Both the position numbers and the translations under genes were made by a program. Of a stretch of 64,000 nucleotides of DNA, positions 54,963-62,826 are shown piece after piece; the first letter of the stretch is position 1, and each line of letters begins with the position of its first letter. Under the pieces are notes generated by a model, which was not told the DNA's origin, searched no databases, and saw only the letters and a list, made by a program, of their open reading frames with translations. The stretch comes from Kineococcus endophyticus (GTDB lineage: Bacteria; Actinomycetota; Actinomycetes; Actinomycetales; Kineococcaceae), in the NCBI RefSeq assembly GCF_040796495.1, contig NZ_JBFNQN010000013.1:112140-176139 (forward strand), in the 5' to 3' direction.

Positions 54963-56172
54963 GGCACAGGACGCCGCCGACCCAGAACGCGCTGTCGTAG
55001 GCGCCGGTGCCGTCGCGCAGGACCCCGGCGACGAAGGCCATGACGGCGGCGCCCACCTGGTGCGAGGCGAACACCCACCCGAACACCACCGGCCCGGCGA
55101 GCCCGAAGTGCTGGCGGGCCAACGCGATCGTCGGGGGGACGGTGGCGATCCAGTCCAGCCCGTAGAACACGACGAACACCCACGTCGCCGGTTGCACGTC
55201 CGGGGCCAGCAACCCCGGCAGCAGCAGCAACGACACCCCGCGCAGCGCGTAGTACCCCAGCAGCAGCCAGCGCGGGTCGACCCGGTCGGTCAGCCACCCG
55301 GACGCGATGGTGCCGGCGACGTCGAACAACCCGACGAGCGCCAGCAGCGAGGCCGCCGTCGTGGGCGGCATGCCGTGGTCGTGGGCGGCGGCGACGAAGT
55401 GCGTCCCGACGAGCCCGTTCGTCGTGGCCCCGCAGACGGCGAACCCGGCGGCCAGGAACCAGAACGCGCGGTGCCGCACCGCCAGCCGCAGGGCGCCGAG
55501 CGCGCCCAGGGGCCGGACCGGTCCGGCTTCGAGCAGCGCCCCGCCGTAGGGCTCGACGCCGCGGTCGGCGGGGTGCTCGTGCAACCGCAGCAGGACCAGG
55601 GGCACGACGGCCGCCGCCACCGCCGCGATCACCAGGCACGGGGTCCGCCAGCCGTGGTCGCGCGCGAGCGTCGCCACCAGCGGCAGGAACACCAGCTGCC
55701 CGGCGGAGGCGGCCGCGGCCAGGACGCCGGTGACCAGGCCCCGGCGCGCGGTGAACCAGCGGCCCACGACCGTCGCCGCGAGGGACATCGCCATCGACCC
55801 CGTGCCCAGGCCGACCAGCACGCCCCACGTGGCGACCAGCTGCCAGCGGGCGGTGACGAACGCCGACCCGGCCGAGCCGGCCGCCACCAGCAGCAGCGCC
55901 ACGGCCACGACCCGCTGCACCCCGAAGCGCTGCATGAGGGCGGCCGCGAACGGGGCCATGAGCCCGTAGAGGACGAGGTTGACGCTGACGGCGGCCGACA
56001 CGCTCGCCGTCGACCACCCGAACTCCGCGCGCACCGGGTCCAGCAGCGTCGCCGGCACGGACCGGAACGCCCCCGCCGCCAGCAGCGTCGCGAACGTCAC
56101 CGCCGCGACGGCCCAGGCCGGGTGCAGTCGGCGGGTGCGCGTCGGCGGGACGGTGCGGGGGCTGGCGCTCAC
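54862..56172 (-). CDS. MFS transporter
   Basis: The 436-residue protein has twelve hydrophobic segments and the loop 2-3 style motif GLMAPFAAALMQRFGVQR and a central loop with RLHEHPADRG. It looks like a monocarboxylate/oxalate-type or drug MFS permease; the substrate is unknown. Its 3' end lies inside the methyltransferase gene on the other strand. The final ~30 residues, Ala/Pro-rich, are the overlapping part and may be dispensable. Confidence 0.88.
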   Translation of the reverse strand: MSASPRTVPPTRTRRLHPAWAVAAVTFATLLAAGAFRSVPATLLDPVRAEFGWSTASVSAAVSVNLVLYGLMAPFAAALMQRFGVQRVVAVALLLVAAGSAGSAFVTARWQLVATWGVLVGLGTGSMAMSLAATVVGRWFTARRGLVTGVLAAAASAGQLVFLPLVATLARDHGWRTPCLVIAAVAAAVVPLVLLRLHEHPADRGVEPYGGALLEAGPVRPLGALGALRLAVRHRAFWFLAAGFAVCGATTNGLVGTHFVAAAHDHGMPPTTAASLLALVGLFDVAGTIASGWLTDRVDPRWLLLGYYALRGVSLLLLPGLLAPDVQPATWVFVVFYGLDWIATVPPTIALARQHFGLAGPVVFGWVFASHQVGAAVMAFVAGVLRDGTGAYDSAFWVGGVLCLSAAVLSLQVAGPRAPGSRPAAGTAAAAPRSGR

Positions 56173-56264
56173 GGGCTCATCGTGGCGGACACCCCGCCCC
56201 GTCCGGCAGCGCCGCGACGGTCACGTTCCGTCCGGATCCCGCCATCGACGGGGCGCGTGGGCGG

Positions 56265-56716
56265 TCACCGCCCGCGGGGGGTGACCCAGGGCTCTGTCGT
56301 GGCGAGCACCGAGCCCAGGACGGTCCGCCACGGCACGACCACGACGACGGGGACCGCCCACGCGCAGGCGAACGCCATCGCCGCGAGCCCGTCGGTCGTG
56401 CCACCCTGCACCCACAGCGGCACCGCCACGCTGAGCAGCCAGACCGCCTTCCAGAGGACCTCGAACCGAGCAGCGGGAGCATCCGCACCGGGGTGAGGAA
56501 CCCCACGACCGCGAGCAGCTGGACGGCGCACAGGACGGCGTCGACGACACCGGCCTCCAGGGGCCGTTGCGGAGCGGCGGCCAGCAGCCGGGGCCGGGCC
56601 GTCAGGCCCAGTCCCACCGCGAGCAGCAGGTAGCAGCCGCGCAGGAGGTTGCGCCGCAGGGGGGACACGTCCAGCAGGGTGGTGGGCGCCGGGGGAACCG
56701 CCGTCATCATGGTCAT
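56265..56716 (-). pseudogene. Frameshifted four-helix membrane protein
   Basis: Two minus-strand frames form one protein. The first runs from ATG 56716 (MTMMTAVPPAPTTLLDV) through two hydrophobic helices to VRMLPLLG near 56468. The second continues FEVLWKAVWLLSVAVPLWV and ends at the TGA at 56265. One missing base near 56465-56468 (GGTTCGAG on the minus strand) breaks the frame. Joined, the product is about 150 residues with four membrane helices. It may be a true pseudogene or a sequencing error; the family is not recognised. Confidence 0.7.
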
Positions 56717-56831
56717 CGGACCAGCGTGGTCGCCGACCGTCCGCCGGACCATGACCGTCGGAGTCAGGTGGGGTGACCCTGCGGGTCACGACCCGGGACC
56801 GGCAGCGGCGGTGAGTGCGGGAGGCGGAGCG

Positions 56832-57884
56832 GTGCACGAGGAACGACGCGACCGCGGCAGCGTCGCCGCCGGTGTGGTGAGCGGGGCGCTGCGGTACGCC
56901 CGTTCCCGGGGCGCCGACGCGGACACCCTGGCCACCGCGGCCGCCACCACCGAGCAGCTCCTCGCCGACCCCGATGCCCGGGTGCCGCTGGCCTCCCACC
57001 TGCGCCTGCTGCGCGCAGCGGCCGCCGAGCTGCGGGACCCGGCCTTCGCCCTGCACCTCGGAGCCGACGTCGGGATGGCCGAGGTGTCCGTGCTCGGCCT
57101 GGTCATGGAGGCCTCCGCGACGATGGGGGAGGCCCTGGTCCCGCTGCAGCGCTACGGCGCCCTGGCGCTGCAGGCCTACCCCGCTGCAGCCGGCGGTCCG
57201 CCCTTCGAGGCCGAGCACGACGGTGACCGGCTGCTGCTCGTCGACCGGCGTCCGGGCGGGACGGAACCGGAGCTGGTGGAGGAAGCCGTCGCCCGGCTGG
57301 TGTGCGGCCCGCGCCGGTTCCTCGCCGCACCGCACGTGCTCGCGGTCGACGTCCCCCACCCGCGGCCCGGCCACGGTGCGGAGTACGAGCGGGTGCTGGG
57401 GTGCCCTGTGCGCTTCGACACCGGCCGCACCGCCCTGACAGCTGCACCCGCAGGTGGCGAGCTGGCCGGTCGCGCAGCACCCGCGCTACGTGTCCGGTGT
57501 GCTGCAGGAGCGGGGGAGGCGCTGCTCTCGACGTTGTCGTCCAGCCCGGCCGCGGGGCCCGCCAGGTGCCGGGAGCAGGTGGAGGACGTGCTGCGAGCGG
57601 TCGTCCACCAGGGGGATCCGGGCGCCGACGCGGTGGCGGCGCGCCTGCGGTGCAGCCGGTCGACACTGTTCCGGCGGCTGCGGGAGGAGGGGACGAGCTA
57701 CCGGCAGGTGCTGGACGACCTGCGGCGGGAACTCGCGACGTCGTACCTGCAGGCCGGTCGGGTGTCGGTGGCCGAGGTGGCCTACCTGGTGGGTTTCTTC
57801 GAGGCGGCTGCGTTCACGAGGACGTTCCGCCGCTGGACCGGGACGACACCGGGCGCCTACCGGGCCCTGGCCCGACGGGGGTGA
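56832..57884 (+). CDS. AraC-family transcriptional regulator
   Basis: The 350-residue protein has an N-terminal Arabinose_bd-type domain (residues ~10-190, with LASHLRLLRAAAAELRDPAF) and a C-terminal AraC double HTH: DAVAARLRCSRSTLFRRLRE and VSVAEVAYLVGFFEAAAFTR, ending FRRWTGTTPGAYR. GGGAGG seven bases before GTG 56832 supports the start; GTG 56811 is possible. It is divergent from the frameshifted membrane protein gene, which may be its target. Confidence 0.88.
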   Translation: MHEERRDRGSVAAGVVSGALRYARSRGADADTLATAAATTEQLLADPDARVPLASHLRLLRAAAAELRDPAFALHLGADVGMAEVSVLGLVMEASATMGEALVPLQRYGALALQAYPAAAGGPPFEAEHDGDRLLLVDRRPGGTEPELVEEAVARLVCGPRRFLAAPHVLAVDVPHPRPGHGAEYERVLGCPVRFDTGRTALTAAPAGGELAGRAAPALRVRCAAGAGEALLSTLSSSPAAGPARCREQVEDVLRAVVHQGDPGADAVAARLRCSRSTLFRRLREEGTSYRQVLDDLRRELATSYLQAGRVSVAEVAYLVGFFEAAAFTRTFRRWTGTTPGAYRALARRG

Positions 57885-58152
57885 GCGGCCATGGAACTCC
57901 GCGCGCGGGGCCCGGCTGCCCCCGGGAGCGGGCGTGGTCCTCGCGTCGGTGACGCGGCACCGACCGGAGCGGCGAACGGCGAGGGACCTGCGTGGTCGGG
58001 ATCGGCGTGCGAGCCGCGCCCGGGCGGGTGCCGGAGCCGGTCGAGTCCCCGCTGACGGGGACGAGGCGACGTCGGACGGGACCAGGAGCCGGGGTTCGTC
58101 GTCGTCCGTGCAAGGGGCCCCGCGGCCTGCTCCGGCGCAGTAGTTTCGCAGG

Positions 58153-59181
58153 GTGCTGGACACCGTGGTCGTCCCCGATGCCTCCGTCCCGGCCTCGTGG
58201 CGGGGATGGGCCGGGTTCCGGGTCGTCCTGCTGACCTTCACTCCGCTGATCCTGCTGGCCACGGTGCTGTGGGGTGAGCACGCGGCGACCCTCGGCGACC
58301 TGCAGGACGACGTCGCGAGGGGCCAGGTCTCCCGGGTGCAGGTCGTCGGCGGGCTGGACCGCGGATCGAGCGGCACCGCCGCGCAGGGGGTGCGGTGGAG
58401 TTCGGGGTGGAGTTCGGGGTGGCACCACGCGCAGGTGCAACTGACGGTGGGTGTTCCGCAGCCGACCACCACCGTGACCGACGACCACGGCTCGCCCCTG
58501 CCGGTCACGGACCGGGACGCCGGTGAGTTGGTGCACGGCTGGGACCCGCAGGTGCGAGTGGATCGGGCGAGGTACGTCTCCGGCGTCTCCTACTCCGCCA
58601 CGGTGCTGGGTGTACAGGTGCCCGGGTGGGTCGGGGTCCTCGTGCTGGTGCAGTGGCTGGGGGCGCTGTTCCTGCTCGTCCACGGTGCTGAGCCGCGGTG
58701 GGTCAGCAGGTGGGGGTGGTTCTGGTTGTCCGCCCTGCCGTTCGGGGTGACGGTGTTCCTGCTGTCGTCGGGGCCGTTGCCGGGGCGGCGCCCCGTCCCC
58801 CCGGGGCCGCGCCGGTGGGGAGGCGGGAAGGCGTTCGTCGTCTCGCTGCTGGTGGCCTCGGCGCTGGGAGGTTCTGGCGGGTTGTGGGGGAGTTCCGGTG
58901 GCCGAAGGCAGCGGCGGCGTCAGCGCGAGCCCGGTCGGCGCGGTCCTCGTCCAGCACGTCGACCGTCGAGCGCTGGTGCCACCGTCGGAGTCTCAAGGCG
59001 GTGTCGCCCGGAGGGCGGGCCGACTGCGATGTCGTGCGGCTTGCCTGTGCGGTGCTGCCAAGGTGAACGACAGTGCCTCGCGACGCCAAGCCGAGTGCGC
59101 GAGATGCAGCTGACCGCCACGCTGAACCGGTGGAGCATGCGGCCGGGCCTACCGCCCGCTCGCGCAATCATGAGCGAGTGA
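58153..59181 (+). CDS. Hypothetical membrane protein with unusual C-terminal tail
   Basis: The 342-residue frame has one N-terminal membrane helix (RVVLLTFTPLILLATVLW), an extracytoplasmic domain with a duplicated WSSG unit, two further helices (VGVLVLVQWLGALFLLV and FWLSALPFGVTVFLLS) and another near residue 240. The last ~95 residues are Arg/Cys-rich and look non-coding, so the original stop may have been lost by a frameshift after about residue 245. TAGTTT lies six bases before the GTG (leaderless). The end overlaps the next gene start. No family recognised. Confidence 0.6.
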   Translation: MLDTVVVPDASVPASWRGWAGFRVVLLTFTPLILLATVLWGEHAATLGDLQDDVARGQVSRVQVVGGLDRGSSGTAAQGVRWSSGWSSGWHHAQVQLTVGVPQPTTTVTDDHGSPLPVTDRDAGELVHGWDPQVRVDRARYVSGVSYSATVLGVQVPGWVGVLVLVQWLGALFLLVHGAEPRWVSRWGWFWLSALPFGVTVFLLSSGPLPGRRPVPPGPRRWGGGKAFVVSLLVASALGGSGGLWGSSGGRRQRRRQREPGRRGPRPARRPSSAGATVGVSRRCRPEGGPTAMSCGLPVRCCQGERQCLATPSRVREMQLTATLNRWSMRPGLPPARAIMSE

Positions 59182-59908
59182 GCGAGGAGAGCAGTGGCCG
59201 GGACACCTGGGCCGTGGTGGAGACCGACCTGCTCCGTACCGCCGCAGAGCAGGTCTGCACCGCCTTCCTGGACGTGATGGCCGAGGCGGCGCCGTGGGCC
59301 TGCATCGACGCGTGGAGCGACTACCGCGACGGGCTACCTGCGGAGGTCGAGCATGCTCAGACCGCGTTGCGGCACCTGCACGCCCACCGTGACGGCCGGG
59401 ACACCTTCATGGGCATCGACATCGACCGCAGCGACCCCGCTCAGGAGGCGCTGCTGCACACCTACGCGGCGTGGTCCATCCACGTGGAGCTGCTCCCGGC
59501 GGCGGAGCAGGATGCCCTGGTCACCGTCCACGACGGGGCGTCGTCCATCACCGCGGAGCTGACGACACCGAGGTCGAGCGGCTGCGCGAGCGGCTGGCGG
59601 GCGTGGCCCTGGTGGAGCGCTTGGAACGGTTGAACGCACAGGCGAGGGCACGGCGTGAGCAGGAGCGAGGGGAGCGTCAGGCGCGGCGGAAGCAGCAGTG
59701 GCTGGCGCGGCTGGGGTGGTCTGCCCAGCCAGACGCCAGCCGGCAGGAGGAGGATGGGGAGCTGCTCTGCGCGGAGTGCGGGCATCCGCAGGGTGCTCAA
59801 CCAGGGCCGAGTCAGCGTGACCTGAAGGTGTGCGCGGTGTGTGTCCACGAGGAGGACCACGAGTTGCGGGACGAGTCGGCGATGTGCCGGCGGGCCCGCC
59901 CCAGCTGA
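59178..59908 (+). pseudogene. Frameshifted hypothetical protein with a C-terminal zinc-ribbon
   Basis: Frame one starts at GTG 59178 (MSEESSGRDTWAVVETDLL) and reads to SSITAEL near 59560. The protein-like sequence continues in another frame as DDTEVERLRERLAGVALVE, a charged coiled-coil, and LLCAECGHPQG ... KVCAVCVHEEDHEL with zinc-type CxxC pairs, ending at 59908. A single missing G (CTGACGAC for CTGGACGAC) at about 59561 explains the break. Joined length is about 243 residues. A repeat copy follows 20 bases later. Confidence 0.65.
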
Positions 59909-59921
59909 TGCGGGGAACCGT

Positions 59922-59945
59922 ACCGCGGGATGACCGTGAAGTCGT
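59922..59945 (+). repeat. Dispersed repeat, copy 1
   Basis: Core GATGACCGTG at 59929-59938, preceded by ACCGCGG and followed by AAGTCGTC. Nineteen bases (GGATGACCGTGAAGTCGTC) are identical to copy 9. Confidence 0.7.
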
Positions 59946-59969
59946 CGCCGCCGCTGCCATGCTCACGAC

Positions 59970-60179
59970 GTGCTCCGGACGCTGAGGCAGTGGTGGACCC
60001 GCCGGCTGGAGGAGCGAGCCAAGTGGGCCTACTACGGAGATTGCTCGACCTGCCGCCATGACTGGCGAGAACATGATCCAGCCGAGGGGTGCGGGGAGTG
60101 CTCGTACGAGATTGAGCACGAAGATCCGGACGCACCTGAGCGCGTCTGCAGGGCCGAGGCTCCGGGATGGGCGGCGTGA
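59970..60179 (+). CDS. Small Cys-rich hypothetical protein
   Basis: The 69-residue protein begins with a basic helix (LRTLRQWWTRRLEERAKW) and has Cys-x2-Cys pairs in DCSTCRHDWREHDPAEGCGECSYEI cut here for length as two zinc-type halves, CSTC and CGEC. This suggests a small zinc ribbon. CATGCT lies six bases before the GTG. It sits between repeat copies 1 and 2; the function is unknown. Confidence 0.6.
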   Translation: MLRTLRQWWTRRLEERAKWAYYGDCSTCRHDWREHDPAEGCGECSYEIEHEDPDAPERVCRAEAPGWAA

Positions 60180-60187
60180 TACACGCA

Positions 60188-60212
60188 ACCTGCGGGATGA
60201 CCGTGCGGTCGT
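60188..60212 (+). repeat. Dispersed repeat, copy 2
   Basis: Core at 60196-60205 in the context TGCGGGATGACCGTGCGGTC. It begins nine bases after the stop of the small Cys-rich gene and shares GCGGGATGACCGTGCGGT with copy 5. Confidence 0.7.
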
Positions 60213-60297
60213 GCGTCGCGGTCGGCTTCTGCCCGCGTTCGGGTGGGTCGATCGGGACCGACCCTGCTGATGAGCGGTCGGCTCCTAGAGTGCTGAC

Positions 60298-60579
60298 GTG
60301 TCACAGCCTGCTGGGCGTTTGGCCCGCACCTTGATCTACCTGGGCCTCGCGCGTCCCGCCGACGGCTCTCCTCAGGCCCCGTCACGTCGTGAAGTCGTCC
60401 GGTCAGGGGCGGCGACTGTTGTGGGTGCTGCTGTGGTCGCCGTCGGGTGCTGGTGGCTGGGCTGGGTGGACGGTGGCACCGCCATCGCTCTCGTTGTTCT
60501 GGTGACCGTGTTGAGCCTGCTGTCGCCTTACGCGTCACGGCGGGGGCAGAGGGTTCGATCTCGGCGCAGCCGCGGTTGA
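60298..60579 (+). CDS. Small hypothetical membrane protein
   Basis: The 93-residue protein has two hydrophobic helices (ATVVGAAVVAVGCWWLGWV and TAIALVVLVTVLSLLSPY) and a basic tail (RRGQRVRSRRSRG). TAGAGT ends six bases before the GTG, supporting a leaderless start. It is bounded by repeat copies 2 and 3. No family recognised. Confidence 0.62.
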   Translation: MSQPAGRLARTLIYLGLARPADGSPQAPSRREVVRSGAATVVGAAVVAVGCWWLGWVDGGTAIALVVLVTVLSLLSPYASRRGQRVRSRRSRG

Positions 60580-60598
60580 TCTCGAATCGAGTGCAGCG

Positions 60599-60623
60599 CA
60601 TCGCGCGATGACCGTGACGTCGC
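60599..60623 (+). repeat. Dispersed repeat, copy 3
   Basis: Core at 60607-60616 in the context ATCGCGCGATGACCGTGACG. It starts 20 bases after the stop of the small membrane protein gene. Confidence 0.65.
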
Positions 60624-60779
60624 CCGGAGTTCGCCGCGACCAATCGGCCAGCCGCGTGATCGCTCGAGGATGCGCCTCTGAGGCTTCAGCGCACTGAGCG
60701 GCAGATCGAGTGCGGGTTTCGCCTTCTGCAGGGCGAGCACCCGGGACTGACGAGCCGATGGACCCACAGCCTCGGTGCG

Positions 60780-61091
60780 TTGGTGCCAGGTCGTGTCGCC
60801 TTCACCCCGTACACGTTGGGCCTGCGCTTCCTGACCCGCCGTGAACTGGTCATCGACATCACGGCTGTGAACTGGGGCTCAGGGCACCGAGCTGAGCGAC
60901 GCCAGATCTGGTCCGTGTCTCCATCGGCGCGAGGGGTCGAAGTGCAGACGGCTCAGGCTCTATTGGAGTGGGCCGTGCTTCCGGAGGTTGCTGAAGCCGC
61001 GATGGACCTGGTTGACCCTGCTTTCGGTTGCTCGACGTCGGCGTCGCCCGCAGGAGCCCGTCACCGCGACGTCGCTCGGACGGCGGGATGA
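60780..61091 (+). CDS. Hypothetical protein, possibly truncated at the N terminus
   Basis: From a TTG at 60780 the frame gives 103 residues (LRFLTRRELVIDITAVNWG, then VEVQTAQALLEWAVLPEVAE). The frame is open and protein-like back to about 60660 (RQIECGFRLLQGEHPGLTSR), but there is no usual start codon there; an ATG at 60670 is one frame off, so a frameshift or a lost start is possible. Its TGA stop is formed by the repeat core of copy 4. Confidence 0.45.
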   Translation: MVPGRVAFTPYTLGLRFLTRRELVIDITAVNWGSGHRAERRQIWSVSPSARGVEVQTAQALLEWAVLPEVAEAAMDLVDPAFGCSTSASPAGARHRDVARTAG

Positions 61092-61102
61092 CTGTGTGGT
61101 CG
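61081..61102 (+). repeat. Dispersed repeat, copy 4
   Basis: Core at 61087-61096 (GATGACTGTG) preceded by CGGCGG. The TGA inside the core is the stop codon of the preceding frame. Confidence 0.65.
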
Positions 61103-61178
61103 AGGTGGGGCGGCAGACGGCCCAACACCGTGGCGACCGCACCTTCATGGTGGCTGCACGAGCACCTACCGGGCGAAG

Positions 61179-61583
61179 ATGGAACCCGTGTCGACTTTCT
61201 CACCCGCGGACCCGACCAGGGCACTGACCCTGCGTGAGCGCGAGGCGATCATCGCGGTGCTGGAACGGGGCACCAACATCAGGAAACTTCCGATCACCAC
61301 CGCCGACCGCTCCCGGTGGCTTAGTCAGGTGTCCCACACCCTGGCCGGCCGCTCGTGCGAGTGCGGCATCTGCCCCTCGGTCGAGCTCACCGACGCTCAG
61401 GGCCACACCCCGGCCACCGCCAACGGTCGCGTCGTGCTGCAAGCCGAAGCTCCCGGGGCAGTGCTGCATCTCTTCATCGACGAGGACCGACTCAGCCACC
61501 TGGAACTGGCGCCCCTGGCGGGCGACAGCATCACGGTGTTCCCCGCCTCCACGGACATCACCACGGACCTCAGCACCTGGTGA
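61179..61583 (+). CDS. Hypothetical protein
   Basis: The 134-residue soluble protein has a charged N-terminal helix (LTLREREAIIAVLERG), a Cys pair with His-free spacing in SCECGICPSVEL, and an acidic beta-rich C-terminal half (VLHLFIDEDRLSHLELAPL). No family recognised. GTG at 61188 is an alternative start. It lies between repeat copies 4 and 5. Confidence 0.6.
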   Translation: MEPVSTFSPADPTRALTLREREAIIAVLERGTNIRKLPITTADRSRWLSQVSHTLAGRSCECGICPSVELTDAQGHTPATANGRVVLQAEAPGAVLHLFIDEDRLSHLELAPLAGDSITVFPASTDITTDLSTW

Positions 61584-61637
61584 CTGCCGCCTAGCCATCG
61601 CCGAGAAGGTCCGTTGCCGGTGCAGGACGTCCGCGCG

Positions 61638-61664
61638 CACCGCGGGATGACCGTGCGGTTCGGT
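61638..61664 (+). repeat. Dispersed repeat, copy 5
   Basis: Core at 61646-61655 in the context CACCGCGGGATGACCGTGCG. The flanks ACCGCGG and CC-GT-GCGGT can pair to form a small hairpin with a GATGA loop. Confidence 0.7.
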
Positions 61665-61716
61665 GCCGGCTGCGGGGCATGCTGGCGTGATGGCTCAGAA
61701 GGTGTCGTGACACCGG

Positions 61717-62028
61717 GTGCGTGGTGACCGCCTGTGGGATGAGGGTGGTCAGGTCTGGCAGCGGTCGATGGGGTCGTGGTTGAGCGCGGCCGAGGTCGAT
61801 GAGCTCGTCGAGACCGGGCACCCGGTAGTGGTGCAGAGCTTCGAAGGGCCGATGCGGTGGCTGACGCCGCCGACGGCGCGGCAGGAGTGGTCTCAGGTGC
61901 GGGAGCACTGCGTGCCGCCCGGCGCTGGAGGCTTGGGTGCGGTGCCGGATGCGCGGGGTCGTGTGTACTCGGGGATCTCGTGGCGTCGCGAGGGCCAAGT
62001 GCTGGTGGGGCTGCTGGCGAGCTGCTGA
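61717..62028 (+). CDS. Hypothetical protein
   Basis: The 103-residue frame is Trp-rich and acidic (WLSAAEVDELVETGHPVVVQ; TPPTARQEWSQVREHCV; VYSGISWRREGQVLVGLL). No family or motif was recognised. The start is uncertain because no clear promoter or ribosome-binding site is visible. It is followed after ten bases by the tandem repeat copies 6-8. Confidence 0.5.
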   Translation: MRGDRLWDEGGQVWQRSMGSWLSAAEVDELVETGHPVVVQSFEGPMRWLTPPTARQEWSQVREHCVPPGAGGLGAVPDARGRVYSGISWRREGQVLVGLLASC

Positions 62029-62038
62029 CGCACCAGGA

Positions 62039-62115
62039 CAGCGGGATGATCGTGCGCCCGCGCACCGCGGAATGACTGTGCGCCCGCGCATCGCGCCATG
62101 ACCGCGAAGTGCAAG
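62039..62115 (+). repeat. Dispersed repeat, copies 6-8 in tandem (26-bp period)
   Basis: Cores start at 62045, 62071 and 62097, exactly 26 bases apart. The first two units share TGTGCGCCCGCGCA-type flanks; the third is more diverged (CATGACCGCG). Elsewhere the repeat occurs singly between genes. Confidence 0.7.
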
Positions 62116-62134
62116 GCCCACGGTCCCAGCAAGC

Positions 62135-62572
62135 TCAGGACACCGGAGTGGTGGAGAGCCTGCCGCCCACGTTGAAGACGACGACGTCCTCCCCGTCCTC
62201 GACCCCGCACTCGCGCAGCCCCTCAGCGGCCTCGGAGCCGAACAGCGAGTCGATTGCGGAGGTCGTCATCCCGCCACCACCTCCGGAGACCTCGCTGCCC
62301 AGGGCGACCTGCGTGCCGTCGGGAAGTACCAACGACTGGCTGTCCTCGTTCCAACTGACCCCTTCGGGCCACACCACCATCGATTCACCGATCCCGACGC
62401 AGGTGCCGACCTTCGTGACTGGGCCACCGATGGCTGCGGTCATCGCGTCGTCCCAGCTGCCTCCTGAGACCAGCAGAGGACCGTCCAGGCTCGCGGAGGC
62501 AGACGTTCCAGAGCAGGCCGCCAGCAGCGCCGTGCATGCCAGGACGGCGGCGGCGGGCAGGTGTCGCGTCAT
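62135..62572 (-). CDS. Hypothetical lipoprotein
   Basis: The 145-residue protein has a lipoprotein signal peptide (MTRHLPAAAVLACTALLAAC, lipobox Cys at residue 20), a Ser-rich linker and a small secreted domain with two Cys (VGTCVGIGESMVVWPEG and LRECGVEDGEDVVVFNVGG) that may form a disulfide. The function is unknown. It is on the opposite strand to the neighbouring small genes and lies between repeat copies 8 and 9. Confidence 0.72.
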   Translation of the reverse strand: MTRHLPAAAVLACTALLAACSGTSASASLDGPLLVSGGSWDDAMTAAIGGPVTKVGTCVGIGESMVVWPEGVSWNEDSQSLVLPDGTQVALGSEVSGGGGGMTTSAIDSLFGSEAAEGLRECGVEDGEDVVVFNVGGRLSTTPVS

Positions 62573-62773
62573 CGCTTCAGGCTCCTTGGACGGTGAGTGG
62601 GGGGCTTGGGTCGCTGGGACGTCACCTCGGGCGTCCGCGTTCCCTGCTGCGCGGCGTCGTCAACCCCTCCAAGCTGGCAGATCAGCCGACTCGGTGACCA
62701 CCGCATCCCGAGACGACCGAGTCTTCGACCGCCCGCAATCCGGCATGTCCGCGAAGTCGTCGAGCGTGTGGAG

Positions 62774-62799
62774 GGCAGGATGACCGTGAAGTCGTCCAG
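62774..62799 (+). repeat. Dispersed repeat, copy 9
   Basis: Core at 62779-62788 with the same right flank as copy 1 (GTGAAGTCGTC). It lies between the lipoprotein gene promoter and the end of the next minus-strand gene. Confidence 0.68.
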
Positions 62800-62826
62800 G
62801 CCGCGCGGTCGTTGGGCCAGTGGCGC

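Noticed and set aside
57885..58152. Short plus-strand frame starting MELRARGPAAPG
   Set aside because: It is about 55 residues of Arg/Gly/Pro-rich sequence with no promoter, motif or coding-like periodicity.
59922..62799. Interpretation of the repeats as a CRISPR array
   Set aside because: Spacing is irregular (26 to 682 bases), copies vary, spacers contain ORFs, and no cas genes are present.
59922..62799. Interpretation of the repeats as classical integron attC sites
   Set aside because: Conserved attC features (RYYYAAC and GTTRRRY ends) are not seen, and no integrase gene is in the window.
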